NCBI GenBank assembly: GCA_030428695.1
Contig: JAUIEM010000186.1
Span: 1 to 18,707, forward strand
Length of the DNA stretch: 18,707 bases
DNA from: a bacterium
Lineage (GTDB): Bacteria; Planctomycetota; J058; JAJDCP01
Reading direction: 5' to 3'
Shown one piece after another: positions 9,701 to 15,131 of this stretch. Under the pieces are notes generated by a model. It searched no databases. It was not told where the DNA came from and saw only the letters and a list, made by a program, of their open reading frames with translations. Numbering within the stretch: the first letter of the stretch is position 1; the number at the start of each line of letters is the position of its first letter. A program made the position numbers and the translations under genes.

Positions 9701-10230
9701 CCCTCGCCGAGGAGCTCGAGCACGCCCAGGACGCGCAGCAGACCCTCGAGGAGAGGGTCCTGGAGCGCCAGAGGGTCATCAACGGCCTGAAGCGGCAGCT
9801 CGAGAAGCTCGGCCAGACCGTCGACGAGGACAGCGCTCGCGAGCTCGAGCAGCTCAAATCGAACCACAGCGAGGCGCTCGAACGGGCCGCGACCCTCGAG
9901 GAAAAGCTCAGCGCCGTCGAAGCCGAGAAGGCCGCCCTCCGCGCCGAGGCCGACGCCGCACGCACCGCGCCCGCCGACGGTTCCCGGCTCAACGAGCTCG
10001 AGACCGAGCTCGGCAAGCTCAAGCAGGAGCGCGGGAAGCTCCGCGACCGCGTCCGCAAGCTCGACCGGGCCAAGGCCGCCGCGCAGGCGATGTTCCGCGA
10101 AGAGGTCCAGAAACGCCAGGCCCTCGACTCGGCTCTCAAGGAGATGTGGAAGAACCTCCAGAACGAAGAGGACCGCGCCCGCAACCTCGAGGCCGCGCTG
10201 CGCGCTTCTCGCGGTGAGGCCGCGCGCTGA
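3763..10230 (+). CDS. Giant zinc-ribbon coiled-coil protein (2155 residues)
   Basis: The start is the GTG at 3763, with GAGAGG five bases upstream. Residues about 1-130 are helical modules, including a segment around LLGAILVQWKAIEPAGVGKAF and then LDRIFFHEKLVPGAVLRK, which resembles the repeated helical units found in T2SS-N-like regions. A Cys4 zinc ribbon follows (C136-x2-C139-x17-C157-x2-C160). A Pro/Arg/Ala-rich linker spans about 165-260. Residues about 260-2150 are almost uninterrupted coiled coil of Glu, Ala, Arg, Leu, Asp and Gln. Breaks occur near residues 303-333 (SSHGD... and the acidic Pro/Ala stretch), near 1912-1920 (SAGGADSG) and near 2067. If fully helical the rod could approach 280 nm. 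There is no signal peptide, membrane segment or ATP-binding motif, so it is not an SMC or Rad50 protein. It probably serves as a cytoplasmic scaffold, tether or filament-forming protein. It is followed after 20 bases by a small gene. Function is unknown; coding certainty is high. Confidence 0.93.
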   Translation: MPKTRQPTHRNRVLARLLRARLRLSPEASETLEAALQSGSPIEEVLRDKGFASDEDVAWVHERDDRLLEDALLGAILVQWKAIEPAGVGKAFGKQAQLAKRNNLVALDRIFFHEKLVPGAVLRKAKAKAQPVRLHCARCSAGFRVEIPPFEGKLPRCPRCPQPSPPLTRVHDRESGAQRRALPGGAAPVRPASARTGTQRLKSLVDPPTTRAGAAFPTTTRKDLPGTSRPPRRASPPPAAQPLPPTRRRPPSPAPAAVPAAELSQLREQIVALQTVQETERAHHAAALQALQDELEDLRASSHGDVVGELASLLADEDAPAPAPEELAARLRERLAGVEELRAVEAELAEARARLAATEERLERAAVERSAESDARLSTLEAELVASQERAEQLERKLGEARDQDSAQRVLDLEEELAAAAERESGLRARLELAEALDQPDRSRELETALAAAEEREAALRARLRELEGESGALDELRREREELAEALEAARSSLADADDDRQLSGERLANAEGALDEVQARCDALEGERDLASARAATLEQELSGARERLDELQTALDTARTEASERSSAAKAQETELRGARDQAAAEVAALRAEVESQSARLTELEEAGDALRKALAEAEDATREARRESGTLRAEAEDRQRLLDALQSESDGSAERVAQLQGERDGAREQLVGAREQIRAAEDRLRELEGALGEAQTRAAELERRQGADQERIAALQAEGAAAKERIASLSKEAREAIAAAQAQRDSAQASSATLEEKLAALEEERAASAQEGRERIAGLDAELGAERARGQELEDRAHDLAESLAASQDKLGHAEERVARLRDELQAARAERDEDVDAVVRDAEKRVEELQAKLDTRLDQLAETRAAVDAAKRQAERAEKRGNELAAVLAARDKSLAEERAQRNALTDARDALTAELDGARGELSRAEQAREQVEFELAEQTAKLGTAEARVSGLELDLREARDSIEKRDAALREAGERVAQREQELSESRAALAAKEERVDAISRSHAALARKQKAETAGRQAAEDGLRKAREQLAERATELEKARTVREELERSAAERERELERELAERKAASDKLRAELEARLASADKTVERLRAEAVTSRQEAEQERQRLSARAAEDLAAERARGESEREAAALALAETEKRHADALARAEKLRADQLSRAAAARTKLKIEQKGVLDRLKKSQARALSTRDAAHQEALAARDEELARLRDSHAAALASRDEELAQLRATHADALASRDAERDRTAAAHAAALAAQEDRMQSRELELAEALAARDAELDARERELAEAREVHADALATTHESHAAELAEAREAHAAELAEAREAHAAELADRDAALAARADALDARDQALAARDETLAARDEELAALHTTLAAREAELATAVATHEAELAARHDELARLTRAHEKTVAALEAEAGRERDEFAALLAAEEARARQTLADHAAALDALRSEHAAAEDARRGEHAEALAALEAERDAAWRKASALEARLEETHAAQAEALQAMQEESDNALLEAERLREEEAARHSQALRALEAQLRDEAARERSEAEAALAAVEQRATALAAVRDELEQQRAALDAELEKTTAQRDSARSDLDEARRALAAERKQSNRRQGQLEARLKQAEADAREANKAHAAEKATLEQALAGETAERVAAGETIASLELGRAEGEQALAAAEARHSELEVQLAEALSAAEQATAREGSLQDELERVQVRADELQVDLAEALQANAEQEERHAARLVERDAAAANELEKRAKELRRQREELSAARAAHEALSAELEKTRAELQAARESVDTQTAAAAEVQTALDAAQAKADAERQQADEQRSALEARLAAQEEEAGKTRDELRRAEERARGLKLHIEKINASRQELENELQELRVSDAQQGSRLAELEARLAEEAARRAALEQQSASAGGADSGQVAALDAKLTDALEAARLAQKDSERLQGVVSEAEHRCEVLQDTLDAERIQHKRDVAEARALAEELEHAQDAQQTLEERVLERQRVINGLKRQLEKLGQTVDEDSARELEQLKSNHSEALERAATLEEKLSAVEAEKAALRAEADAARTAPADGSRLNELETELGKLKQERGKLRDRVRKLDRAKAAAQAMFREEVQKRQALDSALKEMWKNLQNEEDRARNLEAALRASRGEAAR
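7375..7536 (+). repeat. 18-residue (54-nt) tandem repeat inside the coiled coil
   Basis: Three consecutive 18-residue units start at 7375, 7429 and 7483: ALAARDEELARLRDSHAA, ALASRDEELAQLRATHAD and a more diverged third. A partial fourth begins at 7537 (ALAAQ). Eighteen residues equal one heptad plus one hendecad, a spacing that keeps a coiled coil nearly in register with reduced supercoil. Confidence 0.8.
7688..7775 (+). repeat. 11-residue (33-nt) tandem repeat inside the coiled coil
   Basis: The unit AHAAELAEARE is repeated with starts at 7688, 7721 and 7754. The DNA of the first two copies differs by one base in 33; the third is truncated after about 22 bases. The near identity at DNA level points to recent slippage or unequal crossing-over. 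Eleven residues is the hendecad period. Confidence 0.8.
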
Positions 10231-10250
10231 GCGAGGAGTGCACTCACTCG

Positions 10251-10538
10251 GTGGAGACCGCCCGCCTCACGATCCACTACGGCATCGTGATCCGCCGACC
10301 GGCCCTGCGCGAGCGAGACGTCGCCGAGGCTGCCGTGCTGGAAGCCATGGAGTCCGCGCCCCTGGCCTCGACCGCGGGCGTGCTGTCGTTCGGCCCCCAC
10401 TTTGGCGAGGAGGCCGCGGACTGGTACCTGCGGAGGCTGGAAGAGCTGGGCCTGGTCTACGTCGACGACTTCTTCATCTTCGCCCCGGAGGTGCCGGACT
10501 GGTGCGCCTTCCACGCCTCCCTCGGGCCTGGCGGGTGA
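10251..10538 (+). CDS. Hypothetical 95-residue protein downstream of the coiled coil
   Basis: I do not recognise this small protein. It begins at a GTG at 10251, 20 bases after the coiled-coil stop; GAGGAG (10233-10238) is 12 bases upstream, rather far, and an in-frame GTG at 10239 would lie too close to it. The sequence looks like a compact alpha/beta domain: a beta strand (ARLTIHYGIVIRR), a helix (RDVAEAAVLEAMES), a short loop with FGPHFGEEAADWYLRRLEELG and a final strand (LVYVDDFFIFAP). The aromatic DWYLRRLEELGL-VYVDDFFIF pattern suggests a folded protein, not a chance frame. It is probably cotranscribed with the coiled-coil gene and might be a small partner of it. Nothing in it indicates an enzyme. 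Confidence 0.65.
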   Translation: METARLTIHYGIVIRRPALRERDVAEAAVLEAMESAPLASTAGVLSFGPHFGEEAADWYLRRLEELGLVYVDDFFIFAPEVPDWCAFHASLGPGG

Positions 10539-10553
10539 CGACCGGCACCGTTG

Positions 10554-10597
10554 CCGACTCCGAGTCCGACTCCGGTTCGGATTCCGACTCCGACTCC
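10554..10597. repeat. Hexanucleotide low-complexity tract (CCGACT/CCGAGT type)
   Basis: Seven near-perfect hexamers (CCGACT, CCGAGT, CCGACT, CCGGTT, CGGATT and so on) run between the 95-residue gene and the terminator. A local GACTC-C-GAGTC could form a small hairpin. In one frame the tract would read Asp-Ser repeats, but that frame has no supported start. It is probably non-coding simple-sequence DNA. Confidence 0.75.
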
Positions 10598-10636
10598 CGA
10601 GGCCGGACCTCCCGCCGCCCAAATCGCACAGCAGTT

Positions 10637-10662
10637 TGCACAGCGCCCGCTGTGCACTTTTT
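10637..10662 (+). terminator. Rho-independent terminator
   Basis: TGCACAGCG-CC-CGCTGTGCA is a perfect 9-base inverted repeat (in RNA, probably eight pairs with a four-base loop). It is followed after one C by five T residues (10658-10662). It lies about 100 bases after the 95-residue gene and before the next promoter, so it would close the coiled-coil transcription unit. Confidence 0.8.
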
Positions 10663-10706
10663 GGTGCGTCTGCACGCGCGTGATCGGCCGATGAGAACCG
10701 CACTTC

Positions 10707-10723
10707 CTGGCACGCCATTTGTT
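10707..10723 (+). promoter_or_regulatory. Sigma-54 (-24/-12) promoter candidate
   Basis: The bases read C-TGGCACG-CCAT-TTGTT. They match the sigma-54 consensus YTGGCACG-N4-TTGCW at every defined position except the final C of GC, which is T. The GG and GT elements are ten bases apart, as required. The predicted start is near 10734, leaving a leader of about 40 bases with AGAGAGGAG before the ATG at 10775. No bacterial enhancer-binding protein is encoded in the window. Confidence 0.6.
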
Positions 10724-10774
10724 CACTACTCTACACCGACCGTGACCCGCGACCGCGTGGAGAGAGGAGCAGAC

Positions 10775-11002
10775 ATGCCTGCGAAACACTTCGTCCCCAA
10801 GTTGGTGACCCCCGGCGATCCGATCCGCTCATCCGACTGGAACGCCGCGCTGACCGAGATCGCCCGGTTGAGCCGGGTGCTCGAGAAGCTCGAGCGCAAG
10901 ATCGGCTTGAAACCCGCCGCGGCGAAGGCCCGGCCGCGGGGCGAAGGCGTGCGCCCGGGTGCCGAGGGAGTCCGACCCGGCGCCGAGGGCGTGCGTCGCT
11001 GA
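10775..11002 (+). CDS. Small PGD-WN module protein with EGVRPG repeats (75 residues)
   Basis: The ATG at 10775 follows AGAGAGGAG at good spacing. The protein has two parts. Residues 1-46 form an N-terminal module (VTPGDPIRSSDWNAALTEI, then a short helix RLSRVLEKLERKIG). Residues about 55-75 are a repeat tail, GEGVRPGAEGVRPGAEGVRR. The same N-terminal module (KPGDVVKSKEWNRAMREIERL) and the same repeat type begin the 785-residue protein encoded 100 bases downstream, so the two are paralogues in their first third. It has no signal peptide, no Cys and no enzyme motif. It may be a capping, priming or competing subunit for the larger protein. I recall PGD-x-(I/V)-x-x-x-x-WN-x-L modules leading into short coiled coils in phage-tail-like and spike-associated proteins, but I cannot confirm the relationship here. 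Confidence 0.75.
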   Translation: MPAKHFVPKLVTPGDPIRSSDWNAALTEIARLSRVLEKLERKIGLKPAAAKARPRGEGVRPGAEGVRPGAEGVRR

Positions 11003-11102
11003 GACGCGGACCGCCGCACCACACCACCGTCGCCCGGTCCCACGGGACAGGGCACGGACCGAACAGCCGGGCGCCTGCCAGCGACCCATGGGGAGAACAG
11101 CC

Positions 11103-13460
11103 GTGAGTTTCGAGTTCGACAAGGTCAAGCCCGGCGACGTCGTGAAGTCCAAGGAGTGGAACCGCGCGATGCGCGAGATCGAGCGTCTGCGCGTCAAGAT
11201 CGAAGAGCTCGAGGCGACGCTCGCCCAGCGGGAGCGGGAGCGGGAACAGGCCCGGCAACGTCGGGCGGCGGGAGGCCTCGCCGGCGGCCCCGGCGCCGAA
11301 GGCGTCCGCCGTGGCGGACGGGGCGCCCCCGGTATCGTCCAGGGCGAAGGCGTCCGTCCCGGCAGAGGCGACGGAGGCGCACGTCCGGGCGGGGCTGGCG
11401 GCGAAGGCGTCCGTCCCGGCAGAGGCGACGGAGGCGCACGTCCGGGCGGGGCTGGCGGCGAAGGCGTCCGCCCCGGCAGGGCTGGCGGCGGAGGCGCCCG
11501 TCCGGGCGGGGCTGGCGGCGAAGGTGTCCGCCCCGGACGGGCCGGCGGGGAAGGCGTCCGTCCCGGCGGCGAGGGCTACCGCCCCGGCAGGGCCGGCGGC
11601 GAAGGCGCGCGGCCGGGCCGGATCGGCGGCGAAGGCGTCCGCAACCGCGCCCGCCCCGGCGGCGAAGGCGTCGGACGCGCCGGCCCGACCCTCCGCGGCC
11701 GGCCGGGCGCGGAGGGAGTCAACCGGGCCGAGGGTGTCGCCCGCGGCGAGGGCGTCGCCCGCGGTGAAGGCGTCGCCCGCGGTGAGGGCGTCGCCCCGGC
11801 CGGCGACGCGACGCTGACCGTGCGGGTCGTCGACAAGAACAGCGGCAACCCCCTCAAGGCCTACATCCGCCTCTACAAGTTCAACGACTTCAGCGAGAAG
11901 GGCGCCGCGAACAACAAGACCCAGCTCGCGAAGAGCCTGCCGGCCGCGGAGTACGTCGCGGTCGCCTTTCGTCCGGGCTACCTTTCCGAAGATGGCGACG
12001 ACTTCCTCAAGGACGTCTACGGCACGACGATGGTCAACCTGGTCGAGACCCTGCTCGGCCTCAAGCCGGCCGACTACGAAGACATCCCCTTCGCGATCCG
12101 CAAGGTCGCGCTGGTCAAGGGCGTCGACAACGCGATCATCCTGCGCCTCTACCCCGAGGTGATGAACCTGACCGTCGACGTCGAGAACGCCGGCGACGGC
12201 AGCGCCCTCAACGCGGTCGACATCGGCTTCATCTCGCTCGCCAACATCGACCTGCAGGGCGACTCCGGGCTCGAGAACATCGCCAACCGCGTCGACAACG
12301 TGCTCGGCACGAAGATCAACGAGGCCGGCTGGGCCCGCTACATCAACGCCGCCGAGTACAAGAAGAGCGACACCAACGTCACGACCCTGACCGACCGGGT
12401 CCCCTACGGCGCCTACCTCGCCGTCGCCTACAAGACCGGCTGGAGCCACGTCGGCGGCCGCTTCGCCTTCCTCGACGACAAGGAGATCCTCAAGGAGGCG
12501 ATCACCAGCGCGATCCTCGGCAAGCCCCTGAACGCGGGCGCCGCCAAGGAGCTGTGCTTCGGCTGGACGCTCGTGCACCCGCTCAAGCGCAGCCACCGCA
12601 TCGTGCTGAAGTTCACCCAGGGCGCGCCGGGCAACAACCCCGACAACCCCGACGACGAGCCGAAGCCCGACACGCTGAAGATCGAGGGGGTGCACTTCGC
12701 CCTCGGCAAGTCCTACCTGCGCCGCAGCTTCATCGACGAGCTGCAGGACTGGGAGGCCTTCGGGAACCAGAAGGACATCTCCGAGCTCTGCCTGTTCGGC
12801 CACACCGACCTGACCGACGACGACGAGGACAACAAGTCGCTCTCGGTGCGCCGCTCGAAGTCGGTCTACGCTTTCATCATGCGCGACGTCGACGCGTGGG
12901 TGGCCCAGGCCCGCTGGGAGTCGAAGGAGAAGCCGGGCAAGAAGTACAAGTGGGACGACTTCGAGACCCAGGACATGCTCAAGGCGATCTCTGCGAAGCC
13001 CGGGTTCGCGGCCTGCGACCCCGGCGCCGTCGACGGCAACGGCGGGAAGAAGACCCGCGACGCCGTCAAGGCCTTCCAGGGCATCAAGGGCCTCGCCCAG
13101 GATGGCAAGTGCCACTTCGAGGACAACGTCGAGACCTTCAAGGCCCTGGTCCTCGAGTACATGCGCTTCCTGAGCTGGGCGGACAAGGGCGCGAAGTTCA
13201 TCGGCCCGAAGCACATCGGCTGCGGCGAGTTCAACCCGATCGTCAACGAGTACGGCGCGATCGAGGCGAACCGGCGCGTGATCCTCGCCTCCTTCAACGG
13301 CAAGGCGCCGGCGAACTTCCCCTGCACCGAGGGCACCGGGCCGTGCTACGCCCAGGGCTGCTCGAAGGACACCGGCAAGACCGGCGCGGGAGGCAAGGGA
13401 ACCAAGACCGGCCGCGCCGCGACCTGCCCGTTCTACAAGACCAACGTCGGCGAGGTGTAG
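11103..13460 (+). CDS. EGVRPG-repeat protein with split OmpA-like and PG-binding domains (785 aa)
   Basis: I chose the GTG at 11103 (GGGGAG seven bases upstream) because it matches the start of the 75-residue paralogue; an ATG at 11088 is an alternative. Layout: residues 1-45, PGD...WN module and short coiled coil; about 60-235, Gly/Arg/Pro repeats; 237-346 and 352-512, two related beta-sandwich-like modules; 526-595, the first part of an OmpA-like domain (VHFALGKSYL, FGHTDL at 565-570, LSVRRSKSV); about 635-690, a peptidoglycan-binding domain (VDGNGGKKTRDAVKAFQ, residues 643-659); about 705-735, the rest of OmpA with IGCGEFNPI and NRRVIL; then a Cys-rich tail. OmpA-like and PG-binding domains usually contact peptidoglycan. 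I recall this split arrangement, with GC-EFNP and NRRV, from proteins linked to VgrG/T6SS loci; no such gene is in view. No signal peptide or membrane segment is seen. Confidence 0.9.
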   Translation: MSFEFDKVKPGDVVKSKEWNRAMREIERLRVKIEELEATLAQREREREQARQRRAAGGLAGGPGAEGVRRGGRGAPGIVQGEGVRPGRGDGGARPGGAGGEGVRPGRGDGGARPGGAGGEGVRPGRAGGGGARPGGAGGEGVRPGRAGGEGVRPGGEGYRPGRAGGEGARPGRIGGEGVRNRARPGGEGVGRAGPTLRGRPGAEGVNRAEGVARGEGVARGEGVARGEGVAPAGDATLTVRVVDKNSGNPLKAYIRLYKFNDFSEKGAANNKTQLAKSLPAAEYVAVAFRPGYLSEDGDDFLKDVYGTTMVNLVETLLGLKPADYEDIPFAIRKVALVKGVDNAIILRLYPEVMNLTVDVENAGDGSALNAVDIGFISLANIDLQGDSGLENIANRVDNVLGTKINEAGWARYINAAEYKKSDTNVTTLTDRVPYGAYLAVAYKTGWSHVGGRFAFLDDKEILKEAITSAILGKPLNAGAAKELCFGWTLVHPLKRSHRIVLKFTQGAPGNNPDNPDDEPKPDTLKIEGVHFALGKSYLRRSFIDELQDWEAFGNQKDISELCLFGHTDLTDDDEDNKSLSVRRSKSVYAFIMRDVDAWVAQARWESKEKPGKKYKWDDFETQDMLKAISAKPGFAACDPGAVDGNGGKKTRDAVKAFQGIKGLAQDGKCHFEDNVETFKALVLEYMRFLSWADKGAKFIGPKHIGCGEFNPIVNEYGAIEANRRVILASFNGKAPANFPCTEGTGPCYAQGCSKDTGKTGAGGKGTKTGRAATCPFYKTNVGEV
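11343..11516 (+). repeat. 57/60-nt tandem repeats encoding GEGVRPG... units
   Basis: Units start at 11343, 11400 and 11457 (57, 57 and 60 bases), encoding GEGVRPGRGDGGARPGGAG twice and then a 20-residue variant. Shorter degenerate GEGVRPG-type units continue to about 11720. The first two units are identical in the DNA I compared, which suggests recent duplication and makes copy number likely to vary between strains. Confidence 0.85.
11727..11798 (+). repeat. 18-nt tandem repeat encoding GEGVAR
   Basis: Four consecutive 18-base units (starts 11727, 11745, 11763, 11781) encode AEGVAR, GEGVAR, GEGVAR and GEGVAP. They form the end of the repeat region just before the first beta module. They differ only by a few third-position and edge changes. 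Confidence 0.85.
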
Positions 13461-13479
13461 GCCCGGCGATCGGCGGGCC
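13460..13479. terminator. GC-rich hairpin in the convergent gap
   Basis: GGCCCG and CGGGCC form six perfect pairs around an eight-base centre that can pair two more bases after one mismatch. The hairpin fills the 18-base gap between the stops of the 785-residue gene and the GT39 gene. There is no T tract on either side, so it is at best a weak bidirectional terminator. Confidence 0.35.
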
Positions 13480-15131
13480 TACTCGATCCGGTACAAGAGG
13501 ATCGAGCCCCCGATCTTCCCGCTCGGCCGCCTCCGCCGCAGCCAGGCGAAGCTGTCCGGGTCGGCGAGGTACAGCCCGTGCAGGTTGGTCACGCTGATCG
13601 CGACCACGCTGCCCGCCGGGATCCCCTCGGGCCCGGTCCGCGCGCTCCCGCCGCGCAGGCTGTACCAGGGCTGGAAGGGCGGGCTGCGCAACAGCCGCGC
13701 GCGGAGCCCCCAGTGTGCCGGGTCGGCGGTGCCGAAGTAGCTGAGGTACAAGGGCGGCTCCCCCGCGTCCCTCCACCACGCGGCGAGGCCGGGCAGGTCC
13801 TGGCCCCAGTCGACGTTCGAGTCGGAGAGGTGCAGGTGGCCGCCGGCGATGCCGCCTCCGGCGGGGTTGAGGTAGGCGAGCTGGTGGGGCGCGGCGAGCA
13901 GCGCCGTCGCGAGCTGCGCGAGCAGCAGCCAGGCGGTGAGGCGGGGGCCGAAGCGGCCGGCCAGGCGCGCGATCAAGACCGCGGCGAGGACCATCCACAA
14001 GGCCTGCAGGGGAAGCAGGTAGCGCACGCCGATCTGGATCTTCTGCAGCACGCTGACCGCGACGAACCAGGCAACGGCCGCCAGGGCGAGGCGGAGGCAG
14101 GCGCGGCCGGCGGCCCCCTTCAGGCGCTTCCGCAGCCCGAGCCACAGCGCCGCAGCGAGCGCGCACAGCTCCGGGACGGTCGCCTTGAGCAGGAAGGCCT
14201 GGGGGAACCAGCTCGCGAACCAGGGCGCCCGCTCGCCGTGCAGGAAGGCGAGGAAGTGCCCCTCGCCCGCGTGGCCGAGCTGCCAGCGCAGGGAGTCGAC
14301 GTAGCCGCGCGGCAGGATCCAGCTCAGCCCGCGCAGCGCCGCGGCGAGGCCGTCACCGGGCACCTCGGACGGGCTGCCGACGCCGTCGAAGCCGTACAGG
14401 GCCGCGACGACGAGCAGCGCGACCGCCCCGCTGAGCGCGACGCCCGCCAGCCGCCGCAGCAGCTCCCGGCGCGGACCGCCCACCGCGAGCAGCAGCAGCA
14501 GCGGGCATAACAGGCAGGCCGGCGCCTTGACCAGCAGCGTGGCCCCGAGCGCCAGCCCGGTCAGGCAGGCGCGGCCCCAGGCCCGCGGCCGCTCGAGCTG
14601 TGCCTCGGCGAGGAACAGGGTCAGGGCGACCCCGAGCGCGAGCGGCAGGTCGAGGGTGGCGAGGCCCATGTGGGCGAGGAGCCCCGGGCTGCAGCCGACC
14701 AGTCCGAGGGCGAGCCAGCCCGCCCGCGGGCCTCCGTGCCGGCGAGCCCAGACCCAGGCCAGGAGGGCGAGGGCCAGGCCGAGCAGCAGGTTCTGCATCC
14801 GGCACAGGAAGACCAGGAGCCCCGCGTCCTCGCGGTTCCAGTCGTACAGGAAGCGCAGGGCCAGCCGATGCTCGGCCTGCCAGTCCCCGGGCCGCCGCCA
14901 GTCCGCATCCTCCGCATCGACCGCGCCGAGGAGCCGCGCGGGCAGCGCGAGCCACATCTTCGCGAGCGGCGGGTGCTCTCCGTTGATGCGGGGGAGGTCG
15001 GTCCGCAGCTCGCTGACCCCCCCGAGGATGCTGATGTCCTCATCGAAGGTGGGCGCGCTCTCCAGCATCGACCAGATGACCAGGCCGGCGATGATGCCGA
15101 GCCCGAGCAGCAACCCACGGCGCTCACCCAT
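13479..15131 (-). CDS. GT39/ArnT-like membrane glycosyltransferase (GT-C fold)
   Basis: This 550-residue polytopic protein begins with a membrane segment (residues about 5-22). It continues with the first-loop signature of the dolichyl-phosphate-mannose mannosyltransferase / ArnT group: APTFDED (acidic pair D30-E31) followed by GGVSELRTDLPRINGEHPPLAK (His53-Pro-Pro). Several more hydrophobic segments follow up to about residue 410, then a soluble C-terminal part with HLSDSNVDWGQDL and YFGTADPAHWG. Enzymes of this fold move a sugar from a polyprenyl-phosphate carrier to a lipid, glycan or protein on the outer face of the membrane; the donor and acceptor here are unknown. The ATG at 15131 overlaps the end of the YfhO-type gene by eight bases, so the two are almost certainly cotranscribed and coupled. 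It converges with the 785-residue gene. Confidence 0.9.
   Translation of the reverse strand: MGERRGLLLGLGIIAGLVIWSMLESAPTFDEDISILGGVSELRTDLPRINGEHPPLAKMWLALPARLLGAVDAEDADWRRPGDWQAEHRLALRFLYDWNREDAGLLVFLCRMQNLLLGLALALLAWVWARRHGGPRAGWLALGLVGCSPGLLAHMGLATLDLPLALGVALTLFLAEAQLERPRAWGRACLTGLALGATLLVKAPACLLCPLLLLLAVGGPRRELLRRLAGVALSGAVALLVVAALYGFDGVGSPSEVPGDGLAAALRGLSWILPRGYVDSLRWQLGHAGEGHFLAFLHGERAPWFASWFPQAFLLKATVPELCALAAALWLGLRKRLKGAAGRACLRLALAAVAWFVAVSVLQKIQIGVRYLLPLQALWMVLAAVLIARLAGRFGPRLTAWLLLAQLATALLAAPHQLAYLNPAGGGIAGGHLHLSDSNVDWGQDLPGLAAWWRDAGEPPLYLSYFGTADPAHWGLRARLLRSPPFQPWYSLRGGSARTGPEGIPAGSVVAISVTNLHGLYLADPDSFAWLRRRRPSGKIGGSILLYRIE

Noticed and set aside
3727..9867. A 2046-codon open frame on the minus strand opposite the coiled-coil gene
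   Set aside because: It arises from the codon bias of the coiled coil: GAG, GCC and CGC read backwards as CTC, GGC and GCG, so stops cannot appear. The product is a monotonous Leu/Gly/Ala/Arg string, and the plus strand has a promoter, ribosome site and zinc ribbon.
3763..10230. SMC, MukB or Rad50-like protein
   Set aside because: There is no Walker A, Walker B or signature motif at either end and no hinge domain; only the coiled-coil composition is similar.
10214..10774. Upstream extension of the 75-residue gene through the hexamer tract
   Set aside because: The extension would overlap the coiled-coil gene and the 95-residue gene in another frame, crosses a terminator and promoter, and the ATG at 10775 has a good ribosome site and matches the paralogue start.
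11343..11798. CRISPR-like array
   Set aside because: The repeats are directly adjacent and in frame, with no unique spacers, and they encode a continuous low-complexity peptide.
10731..13214. An 827-codon minus-strand frame opposite the 785-residue gene
   Set aside because: The plus strand carries recognisable domains; the minus frame gives repetitive Val/Asp/Leu and Ala/Gly strings typical of a shadow in GC-rich DNA.
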